This document shows, piece by piece, positions 18,273 to 27,656 of a stretch of DNA of 62,512 nucleotides. Below the pieces are notes generated by a model. That model searched no databases, was not told where the DNA came from, and saw only the letters and a program-made list of their open reading frames with translations. How positions within the stretch are numbered: the stretch's first letter is position 1; every line of letters starts with the position of its first letter. The position numbers were made by a program, and so were the translations under genes. This DNA is from Bacillota bacterium. Lineage in GTDB: Bacteria; Bacillota; Sulfobacillia; Sulfobacillales; Sulfobacillaceae. Location: NCBI GenBank assembly GCA_021784595.1, contig JAJYHT010000084.1:1-62512 (forward strand), in the 5' to 3' direction.

Positions 18273-19274
18273 TTAGCAGCGATCCAACTGCTCGCCCCAG
18301 GCATCCAACAGTTCACGTTCCTTGCTGCTCGTCATTCCAACCTTTAATTCATGACCTTGGCGATCCCTCAAATCCCACAACAACGTATCGCGAATCGTAT
18401 CCTCAATTGGTCGGCAACTCAATCCCGCCTGGACTGCCCGCCGACTGTCAATGGTGAAAAACGCCTTCCATTCCAGACGGCTAATGGCAATCCACAATGG
18501 AAGGTCTGAAAACTCCGTTACCCCATGAGATAACAAAAATTCGTCAGGAATCCAAACGGGTGCCGCAGAGGATGGTATGGCACGCATCAATGCCTCTACA
18601 AAATCCGCCATAGTAAACCGATAATCAGGTCCGGTGGCATTAAATGTGCCGCTCTTCTGCCTCTCCACCAAATGCATAACCCACTCCGCCAAATCTCTGG
18701 CATCGATCAACTGGAGTGATCGAGGTTCTTTGGGTACTATTCGTGGGCCTGCTTGCGAAAATCGGCGTACCCAATAGGTAAAACGATCCGTAGGGTCATA
18801 AGGACCCACCAGCAGTCCGGGTCGGATCACCAGAGCGTGGTCTCCAAACACTTCGTGCACTTGTTGTTCGCACAATGCTTTTAATGGACCATAAAAAGTC
18901 AGCACAGCCTCTTGGCTTTCGTCAGCCATAGCGGCTAGTGGAGCCGCTTCATCGATCCCCGGCAATGAAAAATCGCCGTAGGCGGAAATGCTGGAGAAGA
19001 ACGTGTAATGCGCTACATGATCTGCTAACACATTAAGACCCATTCGGACCACGCGTGGAATATATCCGCTGGTGTCAAGAGCTGCATCCCACTCTCGATT
19101 CTCTAAAGCCGACAGATCCCCATCTCGCTGTCCTCTGAGTTTTTCAACCGTCGGGTATAAATCGGGATTGGTCTGTCCTCGATTGAATATTGTCACCTGA
19201 TGCCCATGGTTTAAAGCCACATCTACCAGATGACGACCCAAGAACTCGGTGCCTCCAAGCACTAGGATTTTCAC
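18273..19274 (-). CDS. NAD-dependent epimerase/dehydratase family protein
   Basis: The protein begins MKILVLGGTEFLGRHLV, a GGTxFLGR Rossmann loop characteristic of an SDR-like branch that also contains chloroplast RNA-binding proteins. It is 333 residues long and ends in a region rich in Leu and Trp (PLWIAISRLEWKAFF). A catalytic YxxxK is not obvious; SSISAYGDF occupies that place and gives only S and Y. The start overlaps the end of the sigma-like gene by four bases, so it is the last gene of the clpP operon. Function unknown. Confidence 0.85.
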   Translation of the reverse strand: MKILVLGGTEFLGRHLVDVALNHGHQVTIFNRGQTNPDLYPTVEKLRGQRDGDLSALENREWDAALDTSGYIPRVVRMGLNVLADHVAHYTFFSSISAYGDFSLPGIDEAAPLAAMADESQEAVLTFYGPLKALCEQQVHEVFGDHALVIRPGLLVGPYDPTDRFTYWVRRFSQAGPRIVPKEPRSLQLIDARDLAEWVMHLVERQKSGTFNATGPDYRFTMADFVEALMRAIPSSAAPVWIPDEFLLSHGVTEFSDLPLWIAISRLEWKAFFTIDSRRAVQAGLSCRPIEDTIRDTLLWDLRDRQGHELKVGMTSSKERELLDAWGEQLDRC

Positions 19275-19930
19275 TTCTGCCCCCTATAAAGTTGACCGAA
19301 CCACTGATGGCGCAGCCTTTGCACTTTCTTTTTCCACCCGCCGGGTGTACCGCCATGCGTCCGCGTTAGTTGCTGGGCCGCTTCTTCTAAGGTTAATCCG
19401 CAATCGACGACCAGGTGGACAAACTGTTTTAACGCAGTTTGATGTTTTGTTGGCAATTCCAGCAACGCAGAGTCTAAATCGGCCTTCAATTCCAAGGCCG
19501 ACAACGCCGGGTCCACGCTGGATGTCTCGACATTCTCCAGTGATAGAAAAGCCAGCGACTGGGGTTGGACTGCCTGCAAGTAACTTTTTCGAACTTTTTG
19601 ATGAATATGATTGGCTACAAATGCAGACACGCTGGTCCGGTGAACCGTTGGTTGATATTGAAACGCCGCCTCCCATAATGCCAGTGCTGCTTCCGCCTGC
19701 AATTCCTCTTGGCATCCTCCCTTATGCGAGTAACGACGCACTTCATGCTCCAACACGGGCCAAAATGCGGCCAAGTATTGCTCTTGGGCCTCTACGCGGC
19801 CCAACCGCAATTGAACTAAGGTTTTAAATTCAACACCAGGAGGCAAAATCGAATTCCCAATGCCTGCATAGGTTTGCACTCTCATCCAAAGCGCTTCCGA
19901 CGCACTGGCGATTTCCCTCGCGTATACCAT
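19271..19930 (-). CDS. Divergent sigma-70-like RNA polymerase factor
   Basis: The middle of this 219-residue protein (about 50-125) resembles sigma region 2, with ALALWEAAFQYQP followed by FVANHIHQKVRKSYL, and the end (about 150-215) resembles region 4 with a helix-turn-helix (ELPTKHQTALKQF, LTLEEAAQQL). Both are weak matches, so it may be an unusual sigma factor of a lineage-specific type. It starts nine bases after the clpP stop and overlaps the next gene by four, so the three genes look like one operon. A role in stress transcription next to ClpP is plausible inference. Confidence 0.6.
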   Translation of the reverse strand: MVYAREIASASEALWMRVQTYAGIGNSILPPGVEFKTLVQLRLGRVEAQEQYLAAFWPVLEHEVRRYSHKGGCQEELQAEAALALWEAAFQYQPTVHRTSVSAFVANHIHQKVRKSYLQAVQPQSLAFLSLENVETSSVDPALSALELKADLDSALLELPTKHQTALKQFVHLVVDCGLTLEEAAQQLTRTHGGTPGGWKKKVQRLRHQWFGQLYRGQK

Positions 19931-19939
19931 GGCTGCCCC

Positions 19940-20536
19940 CTATGATTTAAGACGTGGTACAGTAACTTGGTCGATAAGACCATAGCTCTTGGCCTCATCG
20001 ACTGTCATCCAATAGTCCCGTTGAAATTGATGCAATATGTCATCCATTGCGTGGCCCGTATGCTGAGACAACACCGACGCTAACGTTTGGCGGGTTTTTA
20101 ACAGCTCCTGCATGGAAATTTCGATGTCAGTCACTTTGCCGCCAAGACTTTGCACAGATGGTTCATGAATCATGATTTCAGCATGGGGCAACGCAAACCT
20201 TTTCTGAGGCGCGCCACCCGCCAATAATACGGCCGCCATACTGGCAGCCATCCCCATGCATAAAGTGGCGACATCAGGACGAATATATTGCATCGTATCG
20301 TAAATACCCAATCCAGCACTAGTAGAGCCACCAGGAGAATTAATGTATAAATAGATATCTTTGTCAGGATCGTCACTTTCTAAAAACAACAGTTGGGCGA
20401 CAATAAGATTGGCTACGTCGTCATCAATTGGGCTGCTTAAAAAGACGATCCGCTCCTTCAGCAAACGCGAATAAATATCATAGGAACGCTCGCCGCGATG
20501 AGTTTGCTCCAAAACCATAGGCACCAGGGTAGGCAT
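19940..20536 (-). CDS. clpP: ATP-dependent Clp protease proteolytic subunit
   Basis: ClpP is the barrel serine protease used by ClpX/ClpC. The triad is Ser99 in GMAASMAA, His124 in IMIHEP and Asp174 in FQRDYWMT, at the usual spacing, and 198 residues is the standard size. The N-terminus [22 protein letters not shown] matches the family. The ATG at 20536 has GGAGG about 11 bases upstream; twelve extra in-frame codons above it are unlikely to be translated. No clpX or clpA lies nearby. It leads an operon with a sigma-like factor and an epimerase. Confidence 0.95.
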   Translation of the reverse strand: MPTLVPMVLEQTHRGERSYDIYSRLLKERIVFLSSPIDDDVANLIVAQLLFLESDDPDKDIYLYINSPGGSTSAGLGIYDTMQYIRPDVATLCMGMAASMAAVLLAGGAPQKRFALPHAEIMIHEPSVQSLGGKVTDIEISMQELLKTRQTLASVLSQHTGHAMDDILHQFQRDYWMTVDEAKSYGLIDQVTVPRLKS

Positions 20537-20572
20537 AGACCAATTTCCTCCACGGTTATTGTGAGGTCCCAA

Positions 20573-20919
20573 CTATCAAAAAATGGGGTACTAGCGGGAG
20601 CCTTCATACCTATAATGTTTCAAAGTTTGGCCATCGAGGACATTTGCTCAAGAAACTTTTCTTCCCCCCACACCCGTTGCCATCGGACAATATTCCCATA
20701 ATGAAAAAGCCTTGGCTCCATCCCCACATCATAATGTGGCATAATTCTTACTGTTGCAATTATCGATATTTATATTGTCAGAAATGTGCCGCTGAAGTTA
20801 GACGGACAGCACGCGCAGGTGCATAGTCAAGACACATACCAATCTTGTATCAAGTCAGCGCTAAAGACGGTACTCACACGCGCATTGCTTTTCTCTCATA
20901 GACAAAGGATGGATAAACT
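20573..20919. promoter_or_regulatory. Divergent intergenic region between clpP and the EAL gene
   Basis: The 347 bases hold two outward promoters by necessity. I see an inverted repeat CCACAT cata ATGTGG at 20724-20739 and an AT-rich stretch with a possible -35/-10 (TTACTG ... TATATT, about 20748-20776) reading toward the EAL gene. On the clpP side GGCCAAACTTTGAAAC (about 20612-20627, minus strand) is a distant look-alike of a CtsR heptamer repeat. No gene is visible. Confidence 0.35.
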
Positions 20920-22074
20920 ATGGTTATGAATAATGCCAAATCCATTTTTGACGGTCTGTGGATTGCATGGCAGCCAATGGTCAGTCTCAAAGACGGGAGC
21001 ATTTACGGACATGAAGCCCTCATCCGAGGGGTTGTGGGATCCGCTTGGGAGATGCCGGCAGCACTTTTCACCCTCGCCCGCGATCACGGATTATCAGAGG
21101 AACTGGAAAAAACCTGTCGGCAGTTGGCTTTGCAAGGTGCCATTGAACTTGTTTCCCCAAATCAGCGCATTTTCATGAACATCAATAACTTGTGGCCGGA
21201 TATGCCCTTAGGTCTCCCTTCAGCCTTCGTTAACAACCCGCATCGTTTGGCGATAGAGATTTCGGAAGGTCAACCCATCATCGAAAACGATGCCTTACTA
21301 ATTGCCGTGCGCCAATGGCGAGACCAAGGGCATGCAATTGTCATTGACGATTATGGCTCCGGGTATGCCAGCGCGGCCACCGTGTTGGCGGTATCACCCG
21401 ATATCATCAAATTAGACCGCCAACTGGTGGCCAACTTGGACCGTGACCCAGCACGCCAAAGCATCATTTCCGCGATACGAGATTATACGTTGGATCTTGG
21501 CATCGGCATCGTTGCCGAAGGCATTGAAACCCAAGCAGAACTTTTAGCTCTTCGTGCCCTGCACATTGAATGGGGTCAAGGGTTTTGGTTGGCACGACCT
21601 TCCCGCAATCCATTGATCGAACCCATTATATTACCGCCCACTTCTGCCCCCACCGAACTAACTCATGATGCGCCAACTGACGAAATGACGCTTCTCGACT
21701 TTTATCGCCAAGCCATAGAAGCCTCACCCATACCATCCTATCTGGTTGACCGCCGCCGCACAGTTCTTGCCTGGAATTCTGCCGCAGCCGAGCTGACAGG
21801 ATATGACTCTTCTTGCATGATAGGCCAGAAATGTTTTGATGGAACTTTGCTGCACCAGGATCAAGAGGGCCATATCTTGTGTTTCGGAGCATGTCCATTA
21901 GTATGGAGTATGGCCAAAAGGCAGGTCGAAGGTCCCCACCAGATTAGTTTTCGCAAGGCCGATGGCGCGCGGCTTGATGTTGTCACCACGGTATTCCCTT
22001 TATGGGATACAACGCGACAACGGATCGTCGGGGCGTTGGAACAGTTCATTCCCAGTGTGCTCGCTGAGCCATGA
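20920..22074 (+). CDS. EAL-domain c-di-GMP phosphodiesterase with C-terminal PAS
   Basis: The EAL domain (about 10-235) has the catalytic set: HEALIRG (Glu32), FMNIN, IEISEG, IDDYGSGYAS with the Asp pair, IKLDRQLV, VAEGIET, and GQGFWLARP. It should therefore hydrolyse c-di-GMP to pGpG. A PAS domain follows (about 265-375, with ASPIPSYLVDRRRTVLAWN), an unusual order since sensors mostly precede the EAL part. The ATG at 20920 has AAAGGATGG upstream; ATG 20926 is an alternative. It probably opposes the PAS-PAS-GGDEF protein encoded at 16865-18217. Confidence 0.92.
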   Translation: MVMNNAKSIFDGLWIAWQPMVSLKDGSIYGHEALIRGVVGSAWEMPAALFTLARDHGLSEELEKTCRQLALQGAIELVSPNQRIFMNINNLWPDMPLGLPSAFVNNPHRLAIEISEGQPIIENDALLIAVRQWRDQGHAIVIDDYGSGYASAATVLAVSPDIIKLDRQLVANLDRDPARQSIISAIRDYTLDLGIGIVAEGIETQAELLALRALHIEWGQGFWLARPSRNPLIEPIILPPTSAPTELTHDAPTDEMTLLDFYRQAIEASPIPSYLVDRRRTVLAWNSAAAELTGYDSSCMIGQKCFDGTLLHQDQEGHILCFGACPLVWSMAKRQVEGPHQISFRKADGARLDVVTTVFPLWDTTRQRIVGALEQFIPSVLAEP

Positions 22075-22196
22075 TTATGCAAAGACGGCAATTGGGATTC
22101 CCGCCCTATGCTCTGCACCAGCGCATGAGGGTTCGCGGGATCTTTCCCAAGGGGTCCCGGTTGCCAGAGCCGTCCGGCTTGTGATAGATATCTACG

Positions 22197-23957
22197 TCAC
22201 GATCGGTCTTCAAAATGATCTCGATGGCGCCGCCGCATACGACGCGATGCCCGCCGGCGAGTCGCCACAAACCAAGCTAATAGAAGTCCAGCGCCCGCCC
22301 AGGCCACATCGCGCCACCATTGCCAATGATGGCTCATAAAGAAAAAACTCATGGCGAGGACGCCAAAAAGACCCAACAATATTGTCAAGCTGTCAATCAA
22401 ATCCGCTAGTCGGTCTACACGACGCGTCATTTGGGTTAACTCAGGTCGAGTCACTAATTCGCCCGCTTCAGCCTCGGCCAATACGCGATCCAGGCTTTGC
22501 GGGACGCGCTGCAACAGACTAAACGATTCCCACACCCGTTGCCCTACGGCGTCGATGACCGCCCCGGTTTCGGGGCCAAAGATTTCGGATACGGTGCGCC
22601 GGATATTCCCCAGCCAGGCCGGGCCCGCCGCTTGCTGTCGCGCATTGATCAAGGGCAGGGCCTCTTGGCGCAACAATTGCATCCAATCCAACTCAGGATC
22701 CAGCGAAGATACCAATCCGAACAGCATTCCGATGGCCCGTCCCAAAAACATGTATTGCGCGGGAAACATCAACGGCTCTTCATATAAAAAATCTTGAAAA
22801 TCACTCACGACACCGCTTAATTTAGGTCCTGGTTCCAAAGGAGTTCCCGCGCTACGCTTCAACAGATGGGTCAGGGCACGCTGCAGGAGAAGTTTTTGCG
22901 CGTGCGGAGCCAAAAATCCTAGACCATCTATGGCTTGTACGACACGGCGGGCATCCTGGCTCAGAATCCCTTCAATGAGACGCGCTGCATATGCCAAATG
23001 CTCAGGCGGAATACGTCCAATCATTCCAAAGTCCAAAAAGATTAAGGTGCCATCCAAAGATGCAAAGAAGTTGCCGGGATGGGGATCAATTTGAACCAGC
23101 CCGTCCACCACAATTTGCTGTAAAAAGGCATTCACCAAAAGGTGAGCCAAATTTTGGGGGTCCAACCCTGCATTGACCAGGCCCTCGTGATCGGTCAATT
23201 TCAATCCCGAGACATACTCCATGACCAGAACCGACTGGTAGCAATACAGGGGATAAACCCCAGGCACCTTGATACGAGAGTTGGCGGCAAAATTTCGAGA
23301 AAACGCTTCAAGATTTTGGCGCTCTTGCACGTAGTCCAATTCACGGTTCACCATCTCTTTGAATTCGCGAAACAAGCGAACCGTGTCCAAGCGTCGTCCG
23401 GCGCGGGTCCATCGTCGCAAGGCCGCCATGATTTGAGCCAATGCCCGCAAGTCGATTGCAGCCAGTTCTTGAATGCCTGGGCGACGCACTTTAACCGCAA
23501 CCTCTTGGCCTGTTTCACGAAGTCTGGCCCGATGCACTTGCCCAAGAGACGCTGCGGCCACCGGCTTAGTGCTAAACTCCGAAAAAACATCCGTTAGCGT
23601 CTTCTTATAAGCAGCCTCTACCTCAATCTTAATATCGTTAAACGGCGCTGCCGGCACTTGATCCTGCAAACTGGCTAATTGACGTGTAAATTCCAGTGGC
23701 AACACGTCGGTTCGGGCGCTGAGGAACTGACCCACCTTGATAATGAGGCCTCCCAGACGAAGAGCCTCGCGACGGAATCGCTCGCCGCCAGCCGCATAAA
23801 TGGCAGATTCTTCAGCTTTGGCTTCCGATATGGACAAACGGCGCTTTGCCCGGGCAATAGCCCGGGCATCTCGCCAAAAACTGAGTGCCAGTGCAAAAAT
23901 AGCCAATGTCCGAACAATGGGGTTTCTCGGAAAAGACCGCGGGTCAGCTTGTTCCAC
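22197..23957 (-). CDS. ABC1/AarF/UbiB family atypical kinase
   Basis: The conserved UbiB motifs are all seen: KVGQFLSARTDVLP (KxGQ), SLQDQVP, the Ala-rich loop AAASLGQVHRARL, VAVKVRRPGI, QIDPHPGNFF and IFLDFGMIGRIP. Two hydrophobic helices at the C-terminus (about 525-575) anchor it in the membrane, as usual. Length 586. Members support ubiquinone or other isoprenoid lipid pathways, in bacteria by an ATPase activity not well understood. The GTG at 23957 begins directly after the stop of the small upstream gene, so the two are probably translationally coupled. Confidence 0.93.
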   Translation of the reverse strand: MEQADPRSFPRNPIVRTLAIFALALSFWRDARAIARAKRRLSISEAKAEESAIYAAGGERFRREALRLGGLIIKVGQFLSARTDVLPLEFTRQLASLQDQVPAAPFNDIKIEVEAAYKKTLTDVFSEFSTKPVAAASLGQVHRARLRETGQEVAVKVRRPGIQELAAIDLRALAQIMAALRRWTRAGRRLDTVRLFREFKEMVNRELDYVQERQNLEAFSRNFAANSRIKVPGVYPLYCYQSVLVMEYVSGLKLTDHEGLVNAGLDPQNLAHLLVNAFLQQIVVDGLVQIDPHPGNFFASLDGTLIFLDFGMIGRIPPEHLAYAARLIEGILSQDARRVVQAIDGLGFLAPHAQKLLLQRALTHLLKRSAGTPLEPGPKLSGVVSDFQDFLYEEPLMFPAQYMFLGRAIGMLFGLVSSLDPELDWMQLLRQEALPLINARQQAAGPAWLGNIRRTVSEIFGPETGAVIDAVGQRVWESFSLLQRVPQSLDRVLAEAEAGELVTRPELTQMTRRVDRLADLIDSLTILLGLFGVLAMSFFFMSHHWQWWRDVAWAGAGLLLAWFVATRRRASRRMRRRHRDHFEDRS

Positions 23958-24188
23958 CTACAAGACGTCCTCAGGCTTCTCATCGGTCCCCGTCTCTGCA
24001 GATGGTTCTCGCCACACATCAAAAGCTTCCTGTATCTTCTGACGGAACAAGCGCCGCTTATTGCGGTATTCGCCAGCATCGGCCTCAGAACGGTAGTTCG
24101 CACGCCATAATGACCTCAGCCCCAACAACGCCAAGAACACCATCCACCACGGCCTACGATATCGACGTCTCCACCACATCACAGTCAT
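23958..24188 (-). CDS. Small membrane-anchored protein of unknown function
   Basis: This 76-residue protein has an Arg/Trp-rich start (WWRRRYRRPWW), one hydrophobic segment (MVFLALLGLRSLW) and a charged helix-like remainder. It lies directly before the UbiB-type gene with no gap. The ATG at 24188 is preceded by a purine-rich AGAAAGAAG. No family recognised; a role as a partner of the neighbour kinase is only inference. Confidence 0.55.
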   Translation of the reverse strand: MTVMWWRRRYRRPWWMVFLALLGLRSLWRANYRSEADAGEYRNKRRLFRQKIQEAFDVWREPSAETGTDEKPEDVL

Positions 24189-26062
24189 CTTCTTTCTGTA
24201 GTCCTATCATATTGCTCTTTGCATTATAGCGCACTTGGTCAGAATCATCGGCCTTGGGCAATCTCAAAGAGTCTTCCTTGGACGCCATTTAGCTGCGATG
24301 ACATCGTCATTAGTCAAAACCCATGACCAAAAGAGTTAGCCAAAACACCCGGTTGGACGCCAATCTCCGCCGGGTTAATGACCGCATAGCCGCCGCTCGC
24401 ACCTGATCCGCCGCGAAGAACACAGAATAATAAAAGTCCGTGTAGCCCGTCATAGACTCAGCAATTTACAACCCGTCAGCATAGCCCACGGCATCTGCCG
24501 CAAGCAATACGGGAGGTGGAATGGTGAATATGACGTCACTCCTTCTATCCGTAATGCGTGGTAATCGACTACCAATGAGGACTATGCGGGGACGAAGGAG
24601 GCAGATGCGTCGACATATAAGTCTCAACAACATGAGTAATCGTCCGTTTCACTTCGTCCCACGCCCAAGGAAGGACGGTACAGACGGGGCATCGGGTCTT
24701 CTTCCGCATCGGTGAAGTAGGGGAAACTCGCTTCGCGAGCACTCTCTGGTTCGCTTTACGATGGTCACTGTAGCACAACAGAAAATGCATCGTAGGGGCA
24801 TCGATCCCCTGCAACCTGAGGGGCTGTGACCGTCATGAGCGGCCTCAACGTTTCGGCATCCAGTTCCAATCGGGGATGCCCCATCCACCCAAAGCACGGA
24901 GGGTGAGTCATACCGATTATCATAAAACGTGACAACGGATTATCCCGCATCATTTTGATGCGCGTCCTCCCCCGTCTTAATAGCATCGCTGGCAGGATAA
25001 CACCACATTTTCGGTTTCGGAGGAACGTTGGGACGCGGCGACTTGCCAAGCGGACGATTCCGTGTCCGATAGGATGCGAGCACCCGTCGCGAGGGCGAAG
25101 GAATGGTGCTGGTGCTGCGCCGCTCCATCAGACTGTATAATGAACACGCCACGCCACGAGCAGCACATACCCTACCGCTTCCACTCGCTCTTTTTGTCAT
25201 CGGTTTGAGGACGCATCCTCGCACTGGAATCCGTCCTCACCCTTTTCATTCACGTTGATGTAGGCCATGGGTTTGGACCGTACGCCAAACGCGAATCCCA
25301 GCCTTATGGGGCTGAATCCAGTAAAGTGTTTCGTCTGTAGAGTCCCTCGAAACTGACCATAGCCGAGTTAGTCGCAGTGATGCCCATGAGCATCAGCACC
25401 AACACCGCTAGAGAGCTTCGAGAACTGTGGTGAATTACATCGCCCACGCCAGGACTCGAAGGCGCCCTCGCCAAAGTGAACATCGAACGCAACGCCTTTC
25501 AACGCATGGGGAATTACCTCATAAAACCTGCTCCCCAACGGCGAAGATCGCTCGAGCGAGACAGCCGCCCTCCGGAACGGTCCATATCCCGCCCGTCCAT
25601 TCCTCGATCAACTTGAGGCTGGCCCTTTTGCAGGTTCCGCCGCGCTACACGCCTGAGCATTACGCGGGTTCTTCACTCCTACCAGAGCCTCCGTCCCTTG
25701 TGTGCGCATTGGCACTTTCCGCCAGGCGTTTTCCCTTGCCATCCCAACGAAGGTACCTACGTTCTAGGCGCGAGCCTGTGCTCGGTTCTTGCTTCCTTCA
25801 TGCCGGCCACCGCATATTGTCAATTCTAGGTTGCTGACCATGATCTGTAGTACGCCTCCCAGCGCCAGCTCCCCCAACCGAGATCTCCATCTGCGGGCCC
25901 TGGGGCCGGCAATGGCCAAGACTCGTTTTCGGTGAGCTGGCAACACGGGTCCCGATGGCTACTAAATCAACGAGCCACAAACCGCCAACGTGTCACCCCT
26001 ATTGAAGATGGCCACAGCCATGCGCTCTGGTCCCAAAGGATAACAACGCAAAGACCTTTGCT
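24189..26062. other. 1.9 kb decayed region, transposase-like fragments, no intact gene
   Basis: All six frames are broken by stops. On the minus strand some pieces look like a worn transposase: LKLIEEWTGG near 25600, GVGDVIHHSSRSSLAVLVL near 25400 running into LMGITATNSAMVSFEGLYRR, and HFLLCYSDHRKANQRVLAKR near 24750. They lie in the same direction over about 1.2 kb but in different frames. I could not name the family with confidence. No hairpin pairs that would mark both ends were found. Confidence 0.4.
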
Positions 26063-27499
26063 TTAATTGAGGCCAATTGTTCTCCATGAATGTCCCGGGA
26101 TCATCAATCGTTCTTGTCCAGCTGGGCCTTGGGAGCCCGCCGCGTAGGGCTCGGGCTGTCCCTCACTCCACGCTTGGAGCACAGGAGTCAAAATGCGCCA
26201 TGACTCCTCGACTTCGTCAAACCGTAGAAAATATGCCCGGTCACCTTTTAGTGCCTCCATCAGCAATTGTTCATACGCTGTGTAGTCTGGCTCGTCAACT
26301 TTTTCGTATGGGGTGGCTAAAATTATCTGACGCGTATCTAACTGAAGTCCTGGTGCTTTGGCCCAAGCCACGACATCGATGCACTGATCAGGCCACATTC
26401 TGAAAATTAGCCAGTTGCTAAGCGACTTGCCAAATAATCCCGGCGGCACATCGCGCAACTCGATAGCAATCTCTGAGTAACGTGCCGCCAAACGCTTCCC
26501 GCTACGAAGATAAAATGGCGTGCCATGCCATCGCCAGTTATCTACATAAAGCTTTACGGCCGCGAAGGTGTCCGTGCGGGAATCCTGGGGAATGCCGGGT
26601 TCCTCCAAATATCCCGCAACGTTCTGACCCCCAATGCTGCCCGCATTATATTGCCCGCGACAAGCAAAGTCATCTACCTGATTTGGCAAAATAGGGCGCA
26701 CCGCCCGCAACACCTCTACCTTATGCTCGCGCAATACCTCGGCGTCCCAGGTAGAGGGAGCGTCAAGCGCCGTTAGGGTAAAAAGTTGCATAAGATGGTT
26801 TTGAATCATATCGCGCAACGCCCCGGCTTGGTCGTAATAACGCCATCGCCCTTCTACACCCAGAGTTTCCCCCACCGTAATCTGTACCTGCCGTACGTGG
26901 TTTGAATTCCATACCGGTTCCAAAAATCGGTTGGCAAAGCGGAACACCAACAAATTTTGAGTGGTTTCTTTGCCCAAGAAGTGATCTATGCGATAAACCT
27001 GATCTTCATTCCAATACTGATGAATTCGCTCGCGCAATGCTTTGGCCGAATCAAAATCCCAACCAAAAGGTTTTTCTACTACAAGCCTGCGCCATCCTTG
27101 CGTTTCAGTCGCCAATCCAGCGTGTCCGAGTCCCTCAGCAGCATCTCCAAATAACTGCGGAGGCAATGCCAGATAAAAGAGAGCGGAAGGCGTGATCTTG
27201 GATTTCAGCTGAGTTAATGACGCCGCAGTCAAGTCGCCACTGATGTAGCTTATCCGGCTAGCTAGTGTCTTCCAGACCGTTTCATCATAATTATGTTCAA
27301 ATTGCTTAAGGTTTTGTTCGATATGCGCTAAGAATTGCTCTTGTGTCCAATCTTCCACTGCATATCCAATAATTTGCGTCTGCGGCCACTCAGACAACGC
27401 GTAAAGCCGATATATGGCGGGAAACAGCAAGCGCCTGGTCAAATCTCCTGTAGCTCCAATAATCACTATCGTCGATGCCTCTTGTGATACCACAGCCAT
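26063..27499 (-). CDS. zwf: Glucose-6-phosphate 1-dehydrogenase
   Basis: The enzyme oxidises glucose 6-phosphate to 6-phosphogluconolactone with NAD(P), feeding the oxidative pentose phosphate path. The coenzyme loop IIGATGDLTRRLLFPA and the active-site motif VYRIDHFLGKET are intact, with the Lys of VVEKPFGWD. The chosen ATG (27499) has GGGAG about 8 bases upstream and gives 478 residues, a normal length; the longer frame above it has no ribosome binding site. No other pentose phosphate gene adjoins. It is divergent from the amidase gene. Confidence 0.95.
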   Translation of the reverse strand: MAVVSQEASTIVIIGATGDLTRRLLFPAIYRLYALSEWPQTQIIGYAVEDWTQEQFLAHIEQNLKQFEHNYDETVWKTLASRISYISGDLTAASLTQLKSKITPSALFYLALPPQLFGDAAEGLGHAGLATETQGWRRLVVEKPFGWDFDSAKALRERIHQYWNEDQVYRIDHFLGKETTQNLLVFRFANRFLEPVWNSNHVRQVQITVGETLGVEGRWRYYDQAGALRDMIQNHLMQLFTLTALDAPSTWDAEVLREHKVEVLRAVRPILPNQVDDFACRGQYNAGSIGGQNVAGYLEEPGIPQDSRTDTFAAVKLYVDNWRWHGTPFYLRSGKRLAARYSEIAIELRDVPPGLFGKSLSNWLIFRMWPDQCIDVVAWAKAPGLQLDTRQIILATPYEKVDEPDYTAYEQLLMEALKGDRAYFLRFDEVEESWRILTPVLQAWSEGQPEPYAAGSQGPAGQERLMIPGHSWRTIGLN

Positions 27500-27656
27500 G
27501 TCTATGCTCCCTTCCCCCGCAGCCCCTTGCTCCATCAATGTCAGGCTTGGTCTATTATACCTTATCGATTTCCGTCCTCGCTCCAAAAGTTCCCAGATTG
27601 GACTCTCCGCGCGAAAGACATATTAATTCCGATTTCTGTCTGCAGGAGGCACAACG

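Noticed and set aside
20612-20627. CtsR operator before clpP
   Set aside because: Only a partial match to the heptamer repeat; not enough to call.
25427-25837. A 136-codon plus-strand frame in the gene desert
   Set aside because: No start site, low-complexity Pro/Arg/Ser content; the minus strand has the transposase-like fragments.
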